64,000 bases of DNA from Caryophanales bacterium (lineage in GTDB: Bacteria > Bacillota > Bacilli > JARBTR01). Location: assembly GCA_029240105.1 (NCBI GenBank), contig JARBTR010000002.1:204394-268393 (forward strand). Direction: 5' to 3'. The notes below the pieces were generated by a model that was not told the DNA's origin, did not search any database, and saw only the letters and a list, made by a program, of their open reading frames with translations. Shown piece by piece: positions 36,278 to 44,989 of the stretch (position 1 is the first letter of the stretch; each line of letters starts with the position of its first letter). The position numbers and the translations under genes are program-made.

Positions 36278-36314
36278 AAAAAGATCCTATGCTTAATTAG
36301 CCTAGGATCTTTTT
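36278..36314. terminator. Bidirectional terminator between ydcF-like and aldo/keto reductase genes
   Basis: AAAAAGATCCTA and TAGGATCTTTTT form a 12-bp stem between converging genes. Confidence 0.85.
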
Positions 36315-36318
36315 CATT

Positions 36319-37341
36319 TTAAAACTTTGCTATTAACTTAATATTCTTTTTTGTATTCTTAACAGATTTCATTCCAATTAATGTAGCAAGTATCTTGGGT
36401 GTATCTAGAATAGGTTTTAATAAATACTCTGGAACATATTGTTCACCTGTAAGTCTTCCGCACATTAACGGCGCACTTGTAACCACATACATACCAAGTT
36501 CGTTTGCTGCTTTTAATGTATTTACTGTATTTCCGTTAACAACTTGATTATTTAAATTTACTATTTCAGATATATCATTATTGAATGGAGCTTGTACAAA
36601 CCTAAAATGATGCCCGGCACCAGCGATCTTTCTTGCTATATTAACTAACTCTTCAATTGAAAGGTATTTTGAGTCATTCTTTTCAACTCTAAATTCATCC
36701 CATGATGCAATACCGTAAAACTGAATCTTTCCTTCATTCACCTGTTTTTCTAAAAATCCAAACAAAATCTCAACTTGATTTAAAAACTCATCTTTTTCAA
36801 GTTCGAGTAGCGAAATTTCTAATCGATGAACGTAATAGATATCTATCGTTTCAACATTTAAATTTTTTCTGCTTAATTCAAGCATATATTCGAAATACTT
36901 TGGAGAAAGAGAATGTTTCGCTGTTCCGTGAGTTTGAAAATCTGATTCCTTGATGATTCCTTCATCAATTAATTTTTCATAATATTTAGTAGGGTGTAGA
37001 TTTGATTCTATATCACCAGGGAGAAGGCCTCCCTTAGACGCTATAACTACTTCATCACGAGAGAGTTTATTTTCTGAAATCAATTTAGTCAGCACCTTGC
37101 CAACATCTCGTTCTGATCTCATTCCTCGATAATTTACCGCCGTATCAATATGGTTTATCCCGTGTAACAAAGCATACTCCATAGACTCTTGATATAGTTC
37201 TGAATCGGTTTCATTCATTTCTCCAAGATGTGTACCTAACCCAATTGACGATATTGCAAACCAAGGGGTATTTTTGTACATCATTTTATTCCCACTTAAG
37301 ATTCTTTCTGTTGGTACTATTTTAGCTTTTCCGCGAATCAT
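36319..37341 (-). CDS. Aldo/keto reductase
   Basis: This is a predicted NADPH-dependent oxidoreductase with a TIM-barrel fold. It has 340 residues. The catalytic tetrad is visible as Asp and Tyr in 'HIDTAVNYRG', Lys in 'VIASKGG' and His in 'IYYVHRLE'. The C-terminal 'TLIGMKSVKN' is the cofactor-phosphate segment. The protein is closer to the long AKR group than to YvgN-type enzymes. Substrate unknown. The upstream 104 bp to the transposase gene must contain its promoter. Confidence 0.88.
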   Translation of the reverse strand: MIRGKAKIVPTERILSGNKMMYKNTPWFAISSIGLGTHLGEMNETDSELYQESMEYALLHGINHIDTAVNYRGMRSERDVGKVLTKLISENKLSRDEVVIASKGGLLPGDIESNLHPTKYYEKLIDEGIIKESDFQTHGTAKHSLSPKYFEYMLELSRKNLNVETIDIYYVHRLEISLLELEKDEFLNQVEILFGFLEKQVNEGKIQFYGIASWDEFRVEKNDSKYLSIEELVNIARKIAGAGHHFRFVQAPFNNDISEIVNLNNQVVNGNTVNTLKAANELGMYVVTSAPLMCGRLTGEQYVPEYLLKPILDTPKILATLIGMKSVKNTKKNIKLIAKF

Positions 37342-37445
37342 TCCATCACCTCAAAAACATTTTATTGTGTTACTAAAGATTTTATCAGTCTGTCTATTAA
37401 TGATTTTTATTTAAATAGGATCAACGAAGGCTTTCCTTCAAAAAG

Positions 37446-39410
37446 TTATCTTAAATAGATTATATCTTTTATATCAAACACCTTATCCGTTAAACCTAAG
37501 CGTTGCGCGGGTGTTAGTCTTTTTTTGTCACCAGATTTGTATGGGAAGCAGAAATTATAATATGTTCTTAGTATCGTTATTGCCATTTGAGCATATTTGG
37601 GATTGAAGTTGGAGTATATGTAACTCTTGCCATCACCTCTCGCTGTAGTCAACGGTCTTTCCAAAATTGATAATCTTCTTCTAATTTGTTGGAAAAAGAA
37701 GTTAGTAGAATGATCATTTACATTAAGGACCATTTTTGCAATATCTTCAGGTTGCAACGACGAAAGGTCAGTCGTACAATCCACTTTTGATATCCCTTTA
37801 TCAATGGATGCTAATGGATGTTCCAATGGGTTATTATCTTTCACTAAATAGTTCTGACTCGGGAGTACTATCTCTTTATGAAAAGAATGACCTTTATTTT
37901 TAAAAATGTCTACCAAGTAATGATAAGCAATAGTGTATGGTAATCGACTGTTTATACCCGTCATAATACCCCAACTCTGCAAATACTGCCGCATCTCTAA
38001 AAACTCCGTATATGCATCTTTTCTTGTTTTTTCTCTATCTGTCAAACACAAGAAATGGTGAGCATCATACTTACTAAACTCATTAGAAAACACCCGATAA
38101 ATAGCCGACATCAATGATGCATCATTATCTGTTACAAACCGCCATTCCTTAGCGTTAAAAAGTTCTTTAATGAGCCAGAAGTGAGCCATTGACGTGTAGG
38201 TGGAATTTGTATGTAATCCGTCAATATATCGCTCTCTTGTGTTAAATCTTTTTAGGTCATCATGAAACTCACTTATTGTCTGTGTATCAAATATAGTTGG
38301 GTCCTGCGGGTAGTAGCTAAATCTTAGTCTTGCATTTTTTCGTGCAAACTCATGAAGATGGTCATCTTTAAATAGCTTTGTGTCCTTTATAATTTCATCA
38401 AAATTTGCATCCCAATCATAAGCCACATCTGACCGAAAAACATATCTAGAGTAAACATCGGCTGAAACGATAATATTAGTTGGAAATTGAGATTCCTCAA
38501 CATCATTATACTGTGCGCCACCCATACCTTTTTTTCGAACATTGTTCAAGAAATAAATCATCTTGTCTGTATTGACCCAAACAGTTCCGAAAGATTTATT
38601 TCGTAATGGAGCTTGTTCGTGACGCTCTAAAAATTCTAAACACCGCCGATAAACCCATTCCAGTTTACTATAATAAGTTTTAACGCCAATTCCTAAGATA
38701 TCAATCGATCTTGAGACAGGCACTTTATTTAAGAGTAATTTCGTAAACATCGGTAAGATGTCATTTCGCTTTTGATTATACGAAGTTGTTTTTCTGAGAG
38801 TTGGCATTAAATCTGTCCGTTTCTCGCAATTCTTACATTTCCATCGTTGTGCGCCAGTTTTACTCTTTCCGCACTTTTTAAATAGCTCAGGCTGAGTAAA
38901 TGGAGTCGCATCTTGAAAAGCACAAAATTTATTATGAAATTGGTATTCAGGTTCTACATCACGAATTGTTTCGATTCGTTTAAGTCGAGCAATTTCCTGA
39001 GCAACGGACCAGTTAGAATAAGATATTGATTTGCAATTATGTGTCATCCTCTGATTTGGTTGGATAGGATCACAGTTGCATTGGATACGGCCACCAACTA
39101 ATTTATATCGATAGGGTTTACTTTTAACAGATGTATAACGAGTCTGTGGCATTCCGAACCATTTGCAGAAAGGGTTGTTACAGAAGTTATATTGAATAAA
39201 ATGGTCTTTGCCATCTAAACGAAATTTCACTGGCAAAAATAACGTTTTACTATATTTAGTTGCAAATTGTTTATCTGTAAGGAGCAAATAATCTTTTGAC
39301 CTGTCATTTAGCTCAGAAGGGGAAACAGGGATATCAATTTCAACAATAGAATCTGAGACGTTTGTGAGTCTTTTTAATTTACTACTCAACCATGGTTTCC
39401 TCCGCATCAT
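37446..39410 (-). CDS. DDE-type transposase with zinc-ribbon N-terminus
   Basis: It has 654 residues, long for a transposase. A zinc-ribbon/helix-turn-helix segment at about 177-250 has paired Cys in 'KKCGKSKTGAQRWKCKNC', as in IS1-type InsA proteins. The catalytic core begins at 'VWVNTDKMIYF' (Asp), continues with 'FVTDNDASLMSAIYRV' (Asp), and reaches 'RRRLSILERPL' (probable Glu) and 'YYNFC'. It ends in 'RLTPAQRLGLTDKVF', a tail common in IS1/IS1595-like enzymes. An N-terminal region with two extra Cys clusters precedes the ribbon. It overlaps the upstream RHH gene by 29 bp. A TTG at 39389, with GGAGG nine bases upstream, may be the real start. No disruption is seen. Confidence 0.82.
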   Translation of the reverse strand: MMRRKPWLSSKLKRLTNVSDSIVEIDIPVSPSELNDRSKDYLLLTDKQFATKYSKTLFLPVKFRLDGKDHFIQYNFCNNPFCKWFGMPQTRYTSVKSKPYRYKLVGGRIQCNCDPIQPNQRMTHNCKSISYSNWSVAQEIARLKRIETIRDVEPEYQFHNKFCAFQDATPFTQPELFKKCGKSKTGAQRWKCKNCEKRTDLMPTLRKTTSYNQKRNDILPMFTKLLLNKVPVSRSIDILGIGVKTYYSKLEWVYRRCLEFLERHEQAPLRNKSFGTVWVNTDKMIYFLNNVRKKGMGGAQYNDVEESQFPTNIIVSADVYSRYVFRSDVAYDWDANFDEIIKDTKLFKDDHLHEFARKNARLRFSYYPQDPTIFDTQTISEFHDDLKRFNTRERYIDGLHTNSTYTSMAHFWLIKELFNAKEWRFVTDNDASLMSAIYRVFSNEFSKYDAHHFLCLTDREKTRKDAYTEFLEMRQYLQSWGIMTGINSRLPYTIAYHYLVDIFKNKGHSFHKEIVLPSQNYLVKDNNPLEHPLASIDKGISKVDCTTDLSSLQPEDIAKMVLNVNDHSTNFFFQQIRRRLSILERPLTTARGDGKSYIYSNFNPKYAQMAITILRTYYNFCFPYKSGDKKRLTPAQRLGLTDKVFDIKDIIYLR

Positions 39411-39630
39411 CGATCTCCAATAATTTGAGAAGTTTCTTATTATTTCTTTTCTTTAAAGCCCAAGCGCGGAAATCTTCGTCTTCCTGAATGAAGTTCAAAT
39501 AATACTCAATCACTTCAGATTCGCTGTAATTTATATACTCGGAGTACGCTTCTACTAAATCGATTAACCTTTCGGGCACTTCCCAGTTAACTTTCTTCAA
39601 TTTTCTATCCTTTGGTATCATAAATTGCAT
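39382..39630 (-). CDS. Small RHH-like DNA-binding protein, transposase partner
   Basis: It has 82 residues with a Lys-rich start and an acidic end. The segment 'KVNWEVPERLIDLVEAY' followed by 'NYSESEVIEYYL' gives the beta-helix-helix pattern of ribbon-helix-helix (Arc/MetJ-like) proteins. It lies directly upstream of the transposase and overlaps it, so the two are coupled. A role in binding element ends or controlling transposase synthesis is an inference. The RHH call itself is from pattern only. Confidence 0.6.
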   Translation of the reverse strand: MQFMIPKDRKLKKVNWEVPERLIDLVEAYSEYINYSESEVIEYYLNFIQEDEDFRAWALKKRNNKKLLKLLEIDDAEETMVE

Positions 39631-39802
39631 TTCTACGACTCCTTTATTGTAAGAATTCCATTTTTTTAGTATACATTATAGCCAACAAATTAGCACTATA
39701 ATCAGAGTTGACACAAATTATTGTACACTAATAAATTCGCGCTAAAATAAGTGCTATTTTGAACTTAAATTGATTAAGAATCCCTTTATATCAATAAAAA
39801 AG

Positions 39803-39828
39803 GACCACTCCACTTATGCGGAATGGTC
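39803..39828 (-). terminator. tkt terminator
   Basis: On the minus strand GACCATTCC pairs with GGAGTGGTC across an 8-base loop, followed by CTTTTTTATT. Confidence 0.7.
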
Positions 39829-39849
39829 TGCGATTTTAATTTCTATTTT

Positions 39850-39905
39850 GGGTAAAAGTCCCCATCAAGAGAACCCGTTAAAATAAACTTCAGCTGGATT
39901 TATTT
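39850..39905 (+). repeat. Dispersed repeat copy B
   Basis: It contains AAGAGAACCCGTTAAA at 39866-39881, then ATAAACTT, then CAGCTGGAT. It is homologous to copy A at 36174-36222 on the other strand and lies between the tkt stop and the tkt terminator. The 39631-39912 gap otherwise holds the tkt terminator and the presumed promoter of the RHH gene. Confidence 0.75.
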
Positions 39906-39912
39906 TAGTTAA

Positions 39913-41901
39913 TTACTTTAAATTTTTAAAGCGATTTACAACGTTTTCAACTGTAAATCCAAATTTCTCCATCAATAAATCTCCAGGTGCTGATGCGCCA
40001 AAATGGTCAATTGACAGTACGTCACCATAAGATCCCACATATTTATGCCATCCTAATGAAGATCCTACTTCTACAGCTAAACGTTTTGTTACAGAACGAG
40101 GAAAAATTGATTCTTTATATTCTGCTGTTTGTGCCTCAAAACGATCCCAGGAAGGCATACTTATTACAGAGACAGTTATTCCTTCATTTGCAAGTGATTT
40201 TTGAGCTTCAACAGCTAGTGCAACTTCAGAACCTGTTGCGATGATGATGCCATCCTTAGCTTCCCCTGCAACAACATAGGCTCCCTTTTCAACTCCAGTT
40301 TGTACAACGGCATTATCCACTGGTAATGTCATTAAATCTTGACGTGAAAGAACAAGCATTGTTGGAGTTGTTTGTGATTCCATAGCTAAACGCCATGCAG
40401 CTGCTGTTTCATTGCTATCTGCTGGGCGTATTACAGATACATTAGGCATTGCACGGAAAGATGCTAAATGCTCAATAGGTTCATGCGTTGGTCCATCTTC
40501 CCCAACTGCAATACTATCATGTGTAAATACATATGTTACTGGAAGTCCCATTAATGCAGCTAATCGTACAGCTGGTCGAATGTAGTCAGAGAATACAAAG
40601 AATGTACCTCCGTAAACGTGTAAGCCACCGTGTAGCGCCATACCATTTAAACATGTTCCCATTGCAAATTCACGAACACCAAACCAGATATTACGACCTT
40701 CATAATTACCTGGTAAAAAGTCACCTAAACCATTTAGGTAAGTTTTGTTTGATCCTGCTAAGTCAGCAGATCCACCAAATAAACTTGGAACCGTTTTCGC
40801 GATTGCATTTAAAATTTGTCCACTAGAATTACGAGTTGCAACAGCTTTACCTGCATCGTAAACTGGCAATTCAGCATCCCAATTTTCAGGTAGTTCGCCT
40901 CTTACTGCACGTTCAAACTGCTCTGCAAGTTCAGGGTATAAATTTTTATAAGATGCGAACAAGTCATTCCAATATTCTTCTTCGTCTTGACCAACTTCAA
41001 CAACATCTTCATTAAATCGTTCATACACTTCAGTAGGTACGTGGAAAGCTTCATGCTCCCATCCCCAAAACTCACGAGTTAATTTATTTTCTGCTGCTCC
41101 GAGTGGAGAACCATGGGCTGCTGATTTTCCAGCTTTGTTAGGTGACCCATAACCAATTACTGTCTTAACTTCGATTAAAGTCGGACGAGTTTCATCTTCA
41201 CGTGCTTCTTCTAATGCATCCCAGATTGATTCTAAGTCATTACCATCTTCGACACGAATCACTTGCCAACCATATGATTCATATCTTTGAGCTACATTTT
41301 CGCTAAATGACATATGTAAATCACCATCAAGCGATATATCATTTGAATCGTAAAGTACAACTAGTTTTCCAAGTTTCAAATGACCAGCTAGTGACGCTGC
41401 CTCACCAGAAACACCTTCCATAAGGTCACCATCACCACAAATTGCATATGTATAGTGGTTCACAATATCGTGTTCTTCCTTGTTGTATACAGCTGCTAAA
41501 TGAGCTTCAGCCATTGCCATACCAACTGCAGTTGAGATACCTTGTCCAAGTGGACCTGTTGTACAGTCAACACCTGCAGTGTGACCAAACTCTGGGTGTC
41601 CAGGGGTTTTGCTTCCCCATTGTCGGAAGTTCTTAAGATCTTCAATTGTAAGATCATATCCTGATAGATGAAGCAAGCTGTACAAAAGCATTGAACCGTG
41701 ACCCGCAGATAAAACAAATCTATCTCGGTTAAACCAGTTCGGATTTTTTGGATTGTGGATCATCACTTGACTCCATAAAACATAAGCCATAGGTGCAGCA
41801 CCCATCGTGATTCCTGGATGTCCTGAATTTGCTTTGTCAATTGCGTCAATTGATAAGGCACGAATTGAATTTACTGCTTGTAAATCATTTTGATCAAACA
41901 T
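39913..41901 (-). CDS. tkt: Transketolase
   Basis: This TPP-dependent enzyme moves two-carbon units between sugar phosphates in the pentose phosphate pathway. It has 662 residues. 'SGHPG' and 'HGSP' phosphate/TPP contacts, the TPP motif '[18 protein letters not shown]', and the pyrimidine-domain 'REFAMG' and '[15 protein letters not shown]' are all present. It follows ynzC on the same strand, as in B. subtilis. Confidence 0.97.
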   Translation of the reverse strand: MFDQNDLQAVNSIRALSIDAIDKANSGHPGITMGAAPMAYVLWSQVMIHNPKNPNWFNRDRFVLSAGHGSMLLYSLLHLSGYDLTIEDLKNFRQWGSKTPGHPEFGHTAGVDCTTGPLGQGISTAVGMAMAEAHLAAVYNKEEHDIVNHYTYAICGDGDLMEGVSGEAASLAGHLKLGKLVVLYDSNDISLDGDLHMSFSENVAQRYESYGWQVIRVEDGNDLESIWDALEEAREDETRPTLIEVKTVIGYGSPNKAGKSAAHGSPLGAAENKLTREFWGWEHEAFHVPTEVYERFNEDVVEVGQDEEEYWNDLFASYKNLYPELAEQFERAVRGELPENWDAELPVYDAGKAVATRNSSGQILNAIAKTVPSLFGGSADLAGSNKTYLNGLGDFLPGNYEGRNIWFGVREFAMGTCLNGMALHGGLHVYGGTFFVFSDYIRPAVRLAALMGLPVTYVFTHDSIAVGEDGPTHEPIEHLASFRAMPNVSVIRPADSNETAAAWRLAMESQTTPTMLVLSRQDLMTLPVDNAVVQTGVEKGAYVVAGEAKDGIIIATGSEVALAVEAQKSLANEGITVSVISMPSWDRFEAQTAEYKESIFPRSVTKRLAVEVGSSLGWHKYVGSYGDVLSIDHFGASAPGDLLMEKFGFTVENVVNRFKNLK

Positions 41902-41981
41902 GCTTGCATCTCCTTCATTTTTTATAACAGTACTATTTTATATATTTCCCACTTTAAAAACAATGCAGATTTTAGTGAATA

Positions 41982-42215
41982 TTAGTGAGTTTTGCCCGTT
42001 GAACGAAGATCTTTAATTTTCTGAGGTGTAACATCATCTCCTTTTGGATCAATAATTTTGACATTGGTTATCGTATTAGTCATTGATGTTCTTAAGGATT
42101 TTAAATATTCCTGCCTTAAATTCGTTTGTTCAAGTAATTCAGCTTCATTTAATCCTTCGGCTTTTGACTTTCTTGCGAGTTCATTAATTCTGTTTATTTT
42201 TTCTTTTGATAGCAT
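41982..42215 (-). CDS. ynzC: YnzC-family protein (DUF896, UPF0291)
   Basis: It has 77 residues. The helical hairpin 'INRINELARKSKAEGL' and 'EQTNLRQEYLKSLR' and the end 'DVTPQKIKDLRSTGKTH' are diagnostic of the family. In B. subtilis ynzC lies in the LexA-controlled yneA-yneB-ynzC operon. Here it is separated from yneA by a LysM/VanY peptidase gene and two terminators, so SOS control is doubtful. Molecular role unknown. Confidence 0.92.
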   Translation of the reverse strand: MLSKEKINRINELARKSKAEGLNEAELLEQTNLRQEYLKSLRTSMTNTITNVKIIDPKGDDVTPQKIKDLRSTGKTH

Positions 42216-42563
42216 AATTATCTTCTCCTTAGACTTTTATTCTTTTACTAAAACTAGAAACATATAAAAAATTTTTTAACAATAATGGATTGAAAGCAAG
42301 TTTGTTTTTGTAAAATCAGTCACTTTCCTTACTAACTTGATTTCATGTTTAGATTCTTGATATTAACTAGAATACTCTTTTTTTCCAATAACAATATTTA
42401 TTTTTAATAAATGGTGTTAAAGCTATCTGATTGTAAACAAAAAAATGAAAACTACCTATAAATCAGTAGTTCTCGATTCCCTCTTGTTATTGTAATAAAT
42501 TTTTGAAGATTTCCAACAAAAATTTTCATCATTTTTTATATTGGTAAGTTCTTATAAAAAAAT
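42216..42563. other. Intergenic region, no gene seen
   Basis: This 348-bp AT-rich gap holds the terminator at 42450-42471 and the presumed ynzC promoter. Nothing else was recognised. Confidence 0.6.
42450..42471 (-). terminator. Terminator of the LysM/VanY gene
   Basis: On the minus strand AACTAC, a 10-base loop and GTAGTT are followed by TTCATTTTTTT. Confidence 0.6.
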
Positions 42564-43553
42564 TTAGTTATTTACTTTACCTAAATACTCTTCAAGTGTC
42601 AGATTGTTATCCATTATACGCTTTGCTACATCTTTTCCTACATATCGAATATGCCAAGGTTCATAACGGTATCTTGTAATATTTTCTTTTTCTTTAGGAA
42701 AACGAATGATAAAACCAAATTCTGGTGCGTTCGCTTCCAACCACTTACCTTCTTTTGTTTCACCTAAAGATTGTACTAACCTGTTATCAACAGACGGACT
42801 CGAAATATCTATTGCTAAGCCTGTTTGATGCTCACTTTCACCTGGTCTAGAACTAAATAGGTTAGCTTTTGGATTAGCTTTTATGTTTCTTGAAAAGAGT
42901 TTATGTTGGTATTCGTAAGAACGATATCCTGAGATTGCATTTAATTCGATGCCCTCTTGTTTAGCTTTTGCAAAAAGTGCCTCAAGAGCGTTAGCAGCAT
43001 CAGCCCGCATGAGTTTCTGTGGTCGAAATTCTGTAAAAGAAAATGGGATTTCTGGCACAATTAAATTTTTTGGAACATAATCTGGATTTAATGCATTTAA
43101 TTTATTCACCAATACAGTTCTGCTTTCCGGGTTTCTTACAATTTCATAATTAACAGATAACAAATTATCTATAATTTTTTTTGTTTTTGGCCCATAAACA
43201 CCATCATCTATTACTATCTCGGGAAATTTTTGTTGCAATCCTTTAATTATTTTTGAAGTAACGGGACCATAATAGCCATCATTATTAACATCGAACCCAA
43301 TAAATGATAAAACTTCTTGCAGTTTTTTTACAGAGGGGCCAGTGCTTCCAATCACATAAATACCATCTGGTAATGTTGGAGGTATTTTTAAATACTGGCC
43401 TACAAATAGAATATTACTTTTAAGTTTATTTATTTTCTTTATTGCTGATATATGGGTTTTAAATCTTTTAGCGATCAAATAAAGAGTATCACCCGGTTTC
43501 ACTTTGTAGTTGGTCACCCTGTAATCAGGTAACCAATCATTATGTTGCTGCAT
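42564..43553 (-). CDS. LysM - peptidoglycan-binding - VanY-type D,D-carboxypeptidase
   Basis: It has 329 residues. LysM lies at about 15-58 ('YKVKPGDTLYLIAKRF'). Two PG_binding_1 repeats follow at about 70-135 ('DVNNDGYYGPVTSKII', 'VIDDGVYGPKTKKII'). A VanY/DacY zinc peptidase occupies about 190-325, with 'SGYRSYEYQ', 'GESEHQTGLAID' (His, Asp ligands) and 'EPWHIRYVG' (Glu, His). It cuts the terminal D-Ala of wall peptides. There is no signal peptide or membrane anchor, unusual for a wall enzyme. It may act in the mother cell or forespore on cortex or coat, or be released by lysis. It occupies the place of yneB next to yneA. Confidence 0.88.
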   Translation of the reverse strand: MQQHNDWLPDYRVTNYKVKPGDTLYLIAKRFKTHISAIKKINKLKSNILFVGQYLKIPPTLPDGIYVIGSTGPSVKKLQEVLSFIGFDVNNDGYYGPVTSKIIKGLQQKFPEIVIDDGVYGPKTKKIIDNLLSVNYEIVRNPESRTVLVNKLNALNPDYVPKNLIVPEIPFSFTEFRPQKLMRADAANALEALFAKAKQEGIELNAISGYRSYEYQHKLFSRNIKANPKANLFSSRPGESEHQTGLAIDISSPSVDNRLVQSLGETKEGKWLEANAPEFGFIIRFPKEKENITRYRYEPWHIRYVGKDVAKRIMDNNLTLEEYLGKVNN

Positions 43554-43647
43554 TAAGCTTCACTCCATCAATTATTCATATAGCATAGTATGAATTTCTT
43601 CAAAAAGATTGAGTAGCTACCCATCTAAAATAAATGAAACTACAAAA

Positions 43648-43674
43648 AAATTGGCTGTTTATCTCAGCCAATTT
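43648..43674 (-). terminator. yneA terminator
   Basis: AAATTGGCTG and CAGCCAATTT pair, with TTTTTTTG following on the minus strand. Confidence 0.85.
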
Positions 43675-43692
43675 GTAAAATTTACTATTCAT

Positions 43693-44007
43693 TTATTTTC
43701 CTTCAGCTAAAAGAACGACACTTTCTGACGGTGCTTTCACTGGAATATAGATTTTTTTACCTACTTGAAGACTGTTACCATCAATACCGTTATTTTCTTC
43801 TACCCAAGCAACGAACTCAGCCTGTTTTTCATAAGTTCCATAGTATCTTTCTGCAATATCCCATAATGAATCTCCAGTTTGTACAGTTACCTGACGAAAT
43901 CCATCAGTTGGCTCTTCTCCAAGATAGTTAAAAAGGTTATAAGTGAAAACTGCTAGTAAAATAACAGCGGCAATTACATAAATATTATTGGCAATAAATC
44001 TTTTCAT
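43693..44007 (-). CDS. yneA: SOS cell-division suppressor YneA
   Basis: It blocks division after DNA damage. It has 104 residues from ATG 44007, with AGTAGGT upstream; the frame is open to 44073 but that part overlaps the promoter and LexA box. One membrane span lies at about 5-27, then an extracellular LysM domain 'VTVQTGDSLWDIAERYYG' to 'VGKKIYIPV'. The gene is divergent from lexA and its promoter spacer carries a LexA box, so SOS induction is expected. Confidence 0.93.
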   Translation of the reverse strand: MKRFIANNIYVIAAVILLAVFTYNLFNYLGEEPTDGFRQVTVQTGDSLWDIAERYYGTYEKQAEFVAWVEENNGIDGNSLQVGKKIYIPVKAPSESVVLLAEGK

Positions 44008-44044
44008 TTGAATACCTACTTTCGAATGTATGTTCTTATTTTTG

Positions 44045-44073
44045 AGTATACGCGAACAGTTGTTCTTTGTCAA
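44045..44073 (-). promoter_or_regulatory. yneA promoter with LexA box in its spacer
   Basis: On the minus strand TTGACA (44073-44068), 17 bases and TATACT (44050-44045) form a consensus promoter. The SOS box CGAACAGTTGTTCT fills 44053-44066, so bound LexA must occlude it. Confidence 0.88.
44053..44066. promoter_or_regulatory. LexA (SOS) box 1
   Basis: CGAACAGTTGTTCT matches CGAAC-N4-GTTCG at all but the last base. Confidence 0.88.
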
Positions 44074-44082
44074 CCTTTTTTA

Positions 44083-44096
44083 CGAACGATTGTTTG
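44083..44096. promoter_or_regulatory. LexA (SOS) box 2
   Basis: CGAACGATTGTTTG lies just upstream of and into the lexA -35 region. Confidence 0.8.
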
Positions 44097-44121
44097 CTTT
44101 TTTTGTTAGTTATGTTATACT
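44094..44121 (+). promoter_or_regulatory. lexA promoter
   Basis: TTGCTT (44094-44099), 16 bases and TATACT (44116-44121) lie between SOS boxes 2 and 3. Confidence 0.6.
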
Positions 44122-44128
44122 ACATACG

Positions 44129-44142
44129 GAAACAAATGTTTG
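44129..44142. promoter_or_regulatory. LexA (SOS) box 3
   Basis: GAAACAAATGTTTG is a weaker palindromic match just downstream of the lexA -10 box. Confidence 0.6.
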
Positions 44143-44217
44143 CTTTAACTTAAGTTCATTCATCCTTCATCTGAACGAAAGAAATGCGTTAAAGCAAATG
44201 AATAAAGGAGTAAGAGT

Positions 44218-44850
44218 ATGCAAAAAAAATTATCCAGACGTCAACAACAGATTTATGATTTCATTATTTCTGAAGTTCGTAGAGTCGGTTATCCACCCTC
44301 AGTTCGTGAAATCGGTGCTGAAGTTGGATTAACATCCAGTTCTACAGTACATGGTCATTTAGATCGACTAGAGAGTAAAGGCCTTATACGACGCGACCCA
44401 ACAAAACCTAGAGCAATTGAAATTTTAGGTGTTGAATCCCCTCTTAATAGCATGGAAGATACAGAAGTCATAAAAGTTCCTGTTGTAGGCAAGGTCACTG
44501 CGGGAGCCCCTATAACTGCTCTAGAAAATATAGATGACTATATGCCTATACAAAAGAACTTAGTAAACAGTTCAGATACTTTATTTTGGTTAGAGATTAG
44601 CGGTGATAGCATGATTGAAGCTGGTATATTAGATGGCGATTATGTTCTTGTTCGCCAGCAACAATCAGCAAATAATGGTGACATTGTTATTGCTATGACC
44701 GATGAAGATGAAGCAACCTGCAAGCGCTTTTTTAAAGAAAAGAGTTATTTCCGTTTGCAACCAGAAAATTCAAGTCTTGAACCAATTATTCTTGAGAATG
44801 TTACGATTCTTGGAAAAGTCATCAGTTTGCATCGCCCTACTGTTCATTAA
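44218..44850 (+). CDS. lexA: LexA repressor
   Basis: This is the SOS repressor that cleaves itself with RecA filaments. It has 210 residues. The winged helix lies at about 1-70 ('[19 protein letters not shown]'). The cleavage site is Ala95-Gly96 in 'VTAGAP'. The catalytic dyad is Ser131 ('GDSMIEAG') and Lys169 ('ATCKRFF'). It is divergent from yneA and autoregulated through the SOS boxes between them. Confidence 0.97.
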   Translation: MQKKLSRRQQQIYDFIISEVRRVGYPPSVREIGAEVGLTSSSTVHGHLDRLESKGLIRRDPTKPRAIEILGVESPLNSMEDTEVIKVPVVGKVTAGAPITALENIDDYMPIQKNLVNSSDTLFWLEISGDSMIEAGILDGDYVLVRQQQSANNGDIVIAMTDEDEATCKRFFKEKSYFRLQPENSSLEPIILENVTILGKVISLHRPTVH

Positions 44851-44931
44851 TCCTTTTAAATTTAGAAACATCTTTTAATCGGTAAATTTTCACCTGTAAA
44901 AAGTTTAAATCCTTCTGTTATCTTATAATAC

Positions 44932-44967
44932 AAAAAGACTTCGGTAAAAATTTACCGAAGTCTTTTT
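44932..44967. terminator. Bidirectional terminator between lexA and dppC
   Basis: AAAAAGACTTCGGTAAA and TTTACCGAAGTCTTTTT form a 17-bp perfect stem. Confidence 0.9.
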
Positions 44968-44989
44968 CGTGTTTTGAAAACTATTTATG

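Larger units (their letters stand above)
37446..39630 (-). mobile_element. Two-gene transposon-like unit (RHH protein plus DDE transposase); ends not resolved
   Basis: The coding core is given. The outer limits must lie between about 37345 and 39802, because the aldo/keto reductase start and the tkt terminator outside are intact. I found no convincing terminal inverted repeat or target-site duplication by eye. GTGTTACTAAAG near 37370 and the reverse of the TACAC region near 39727 are only weakly alike. Confidence 0.65.

Noticed and set aside
37345..39802. Terminal inverted repeats GTGTTACTAAAG / reverse of the TACAC region as transposon ends
   Set aside because: Only scattered matches and no target duplication, so I leave the ends open.
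44030..44332. Plus-strand open frame of 100 codons over the lexA promoter
   Set aside because: It runs through the SOS boxes and out of frame into lexA.
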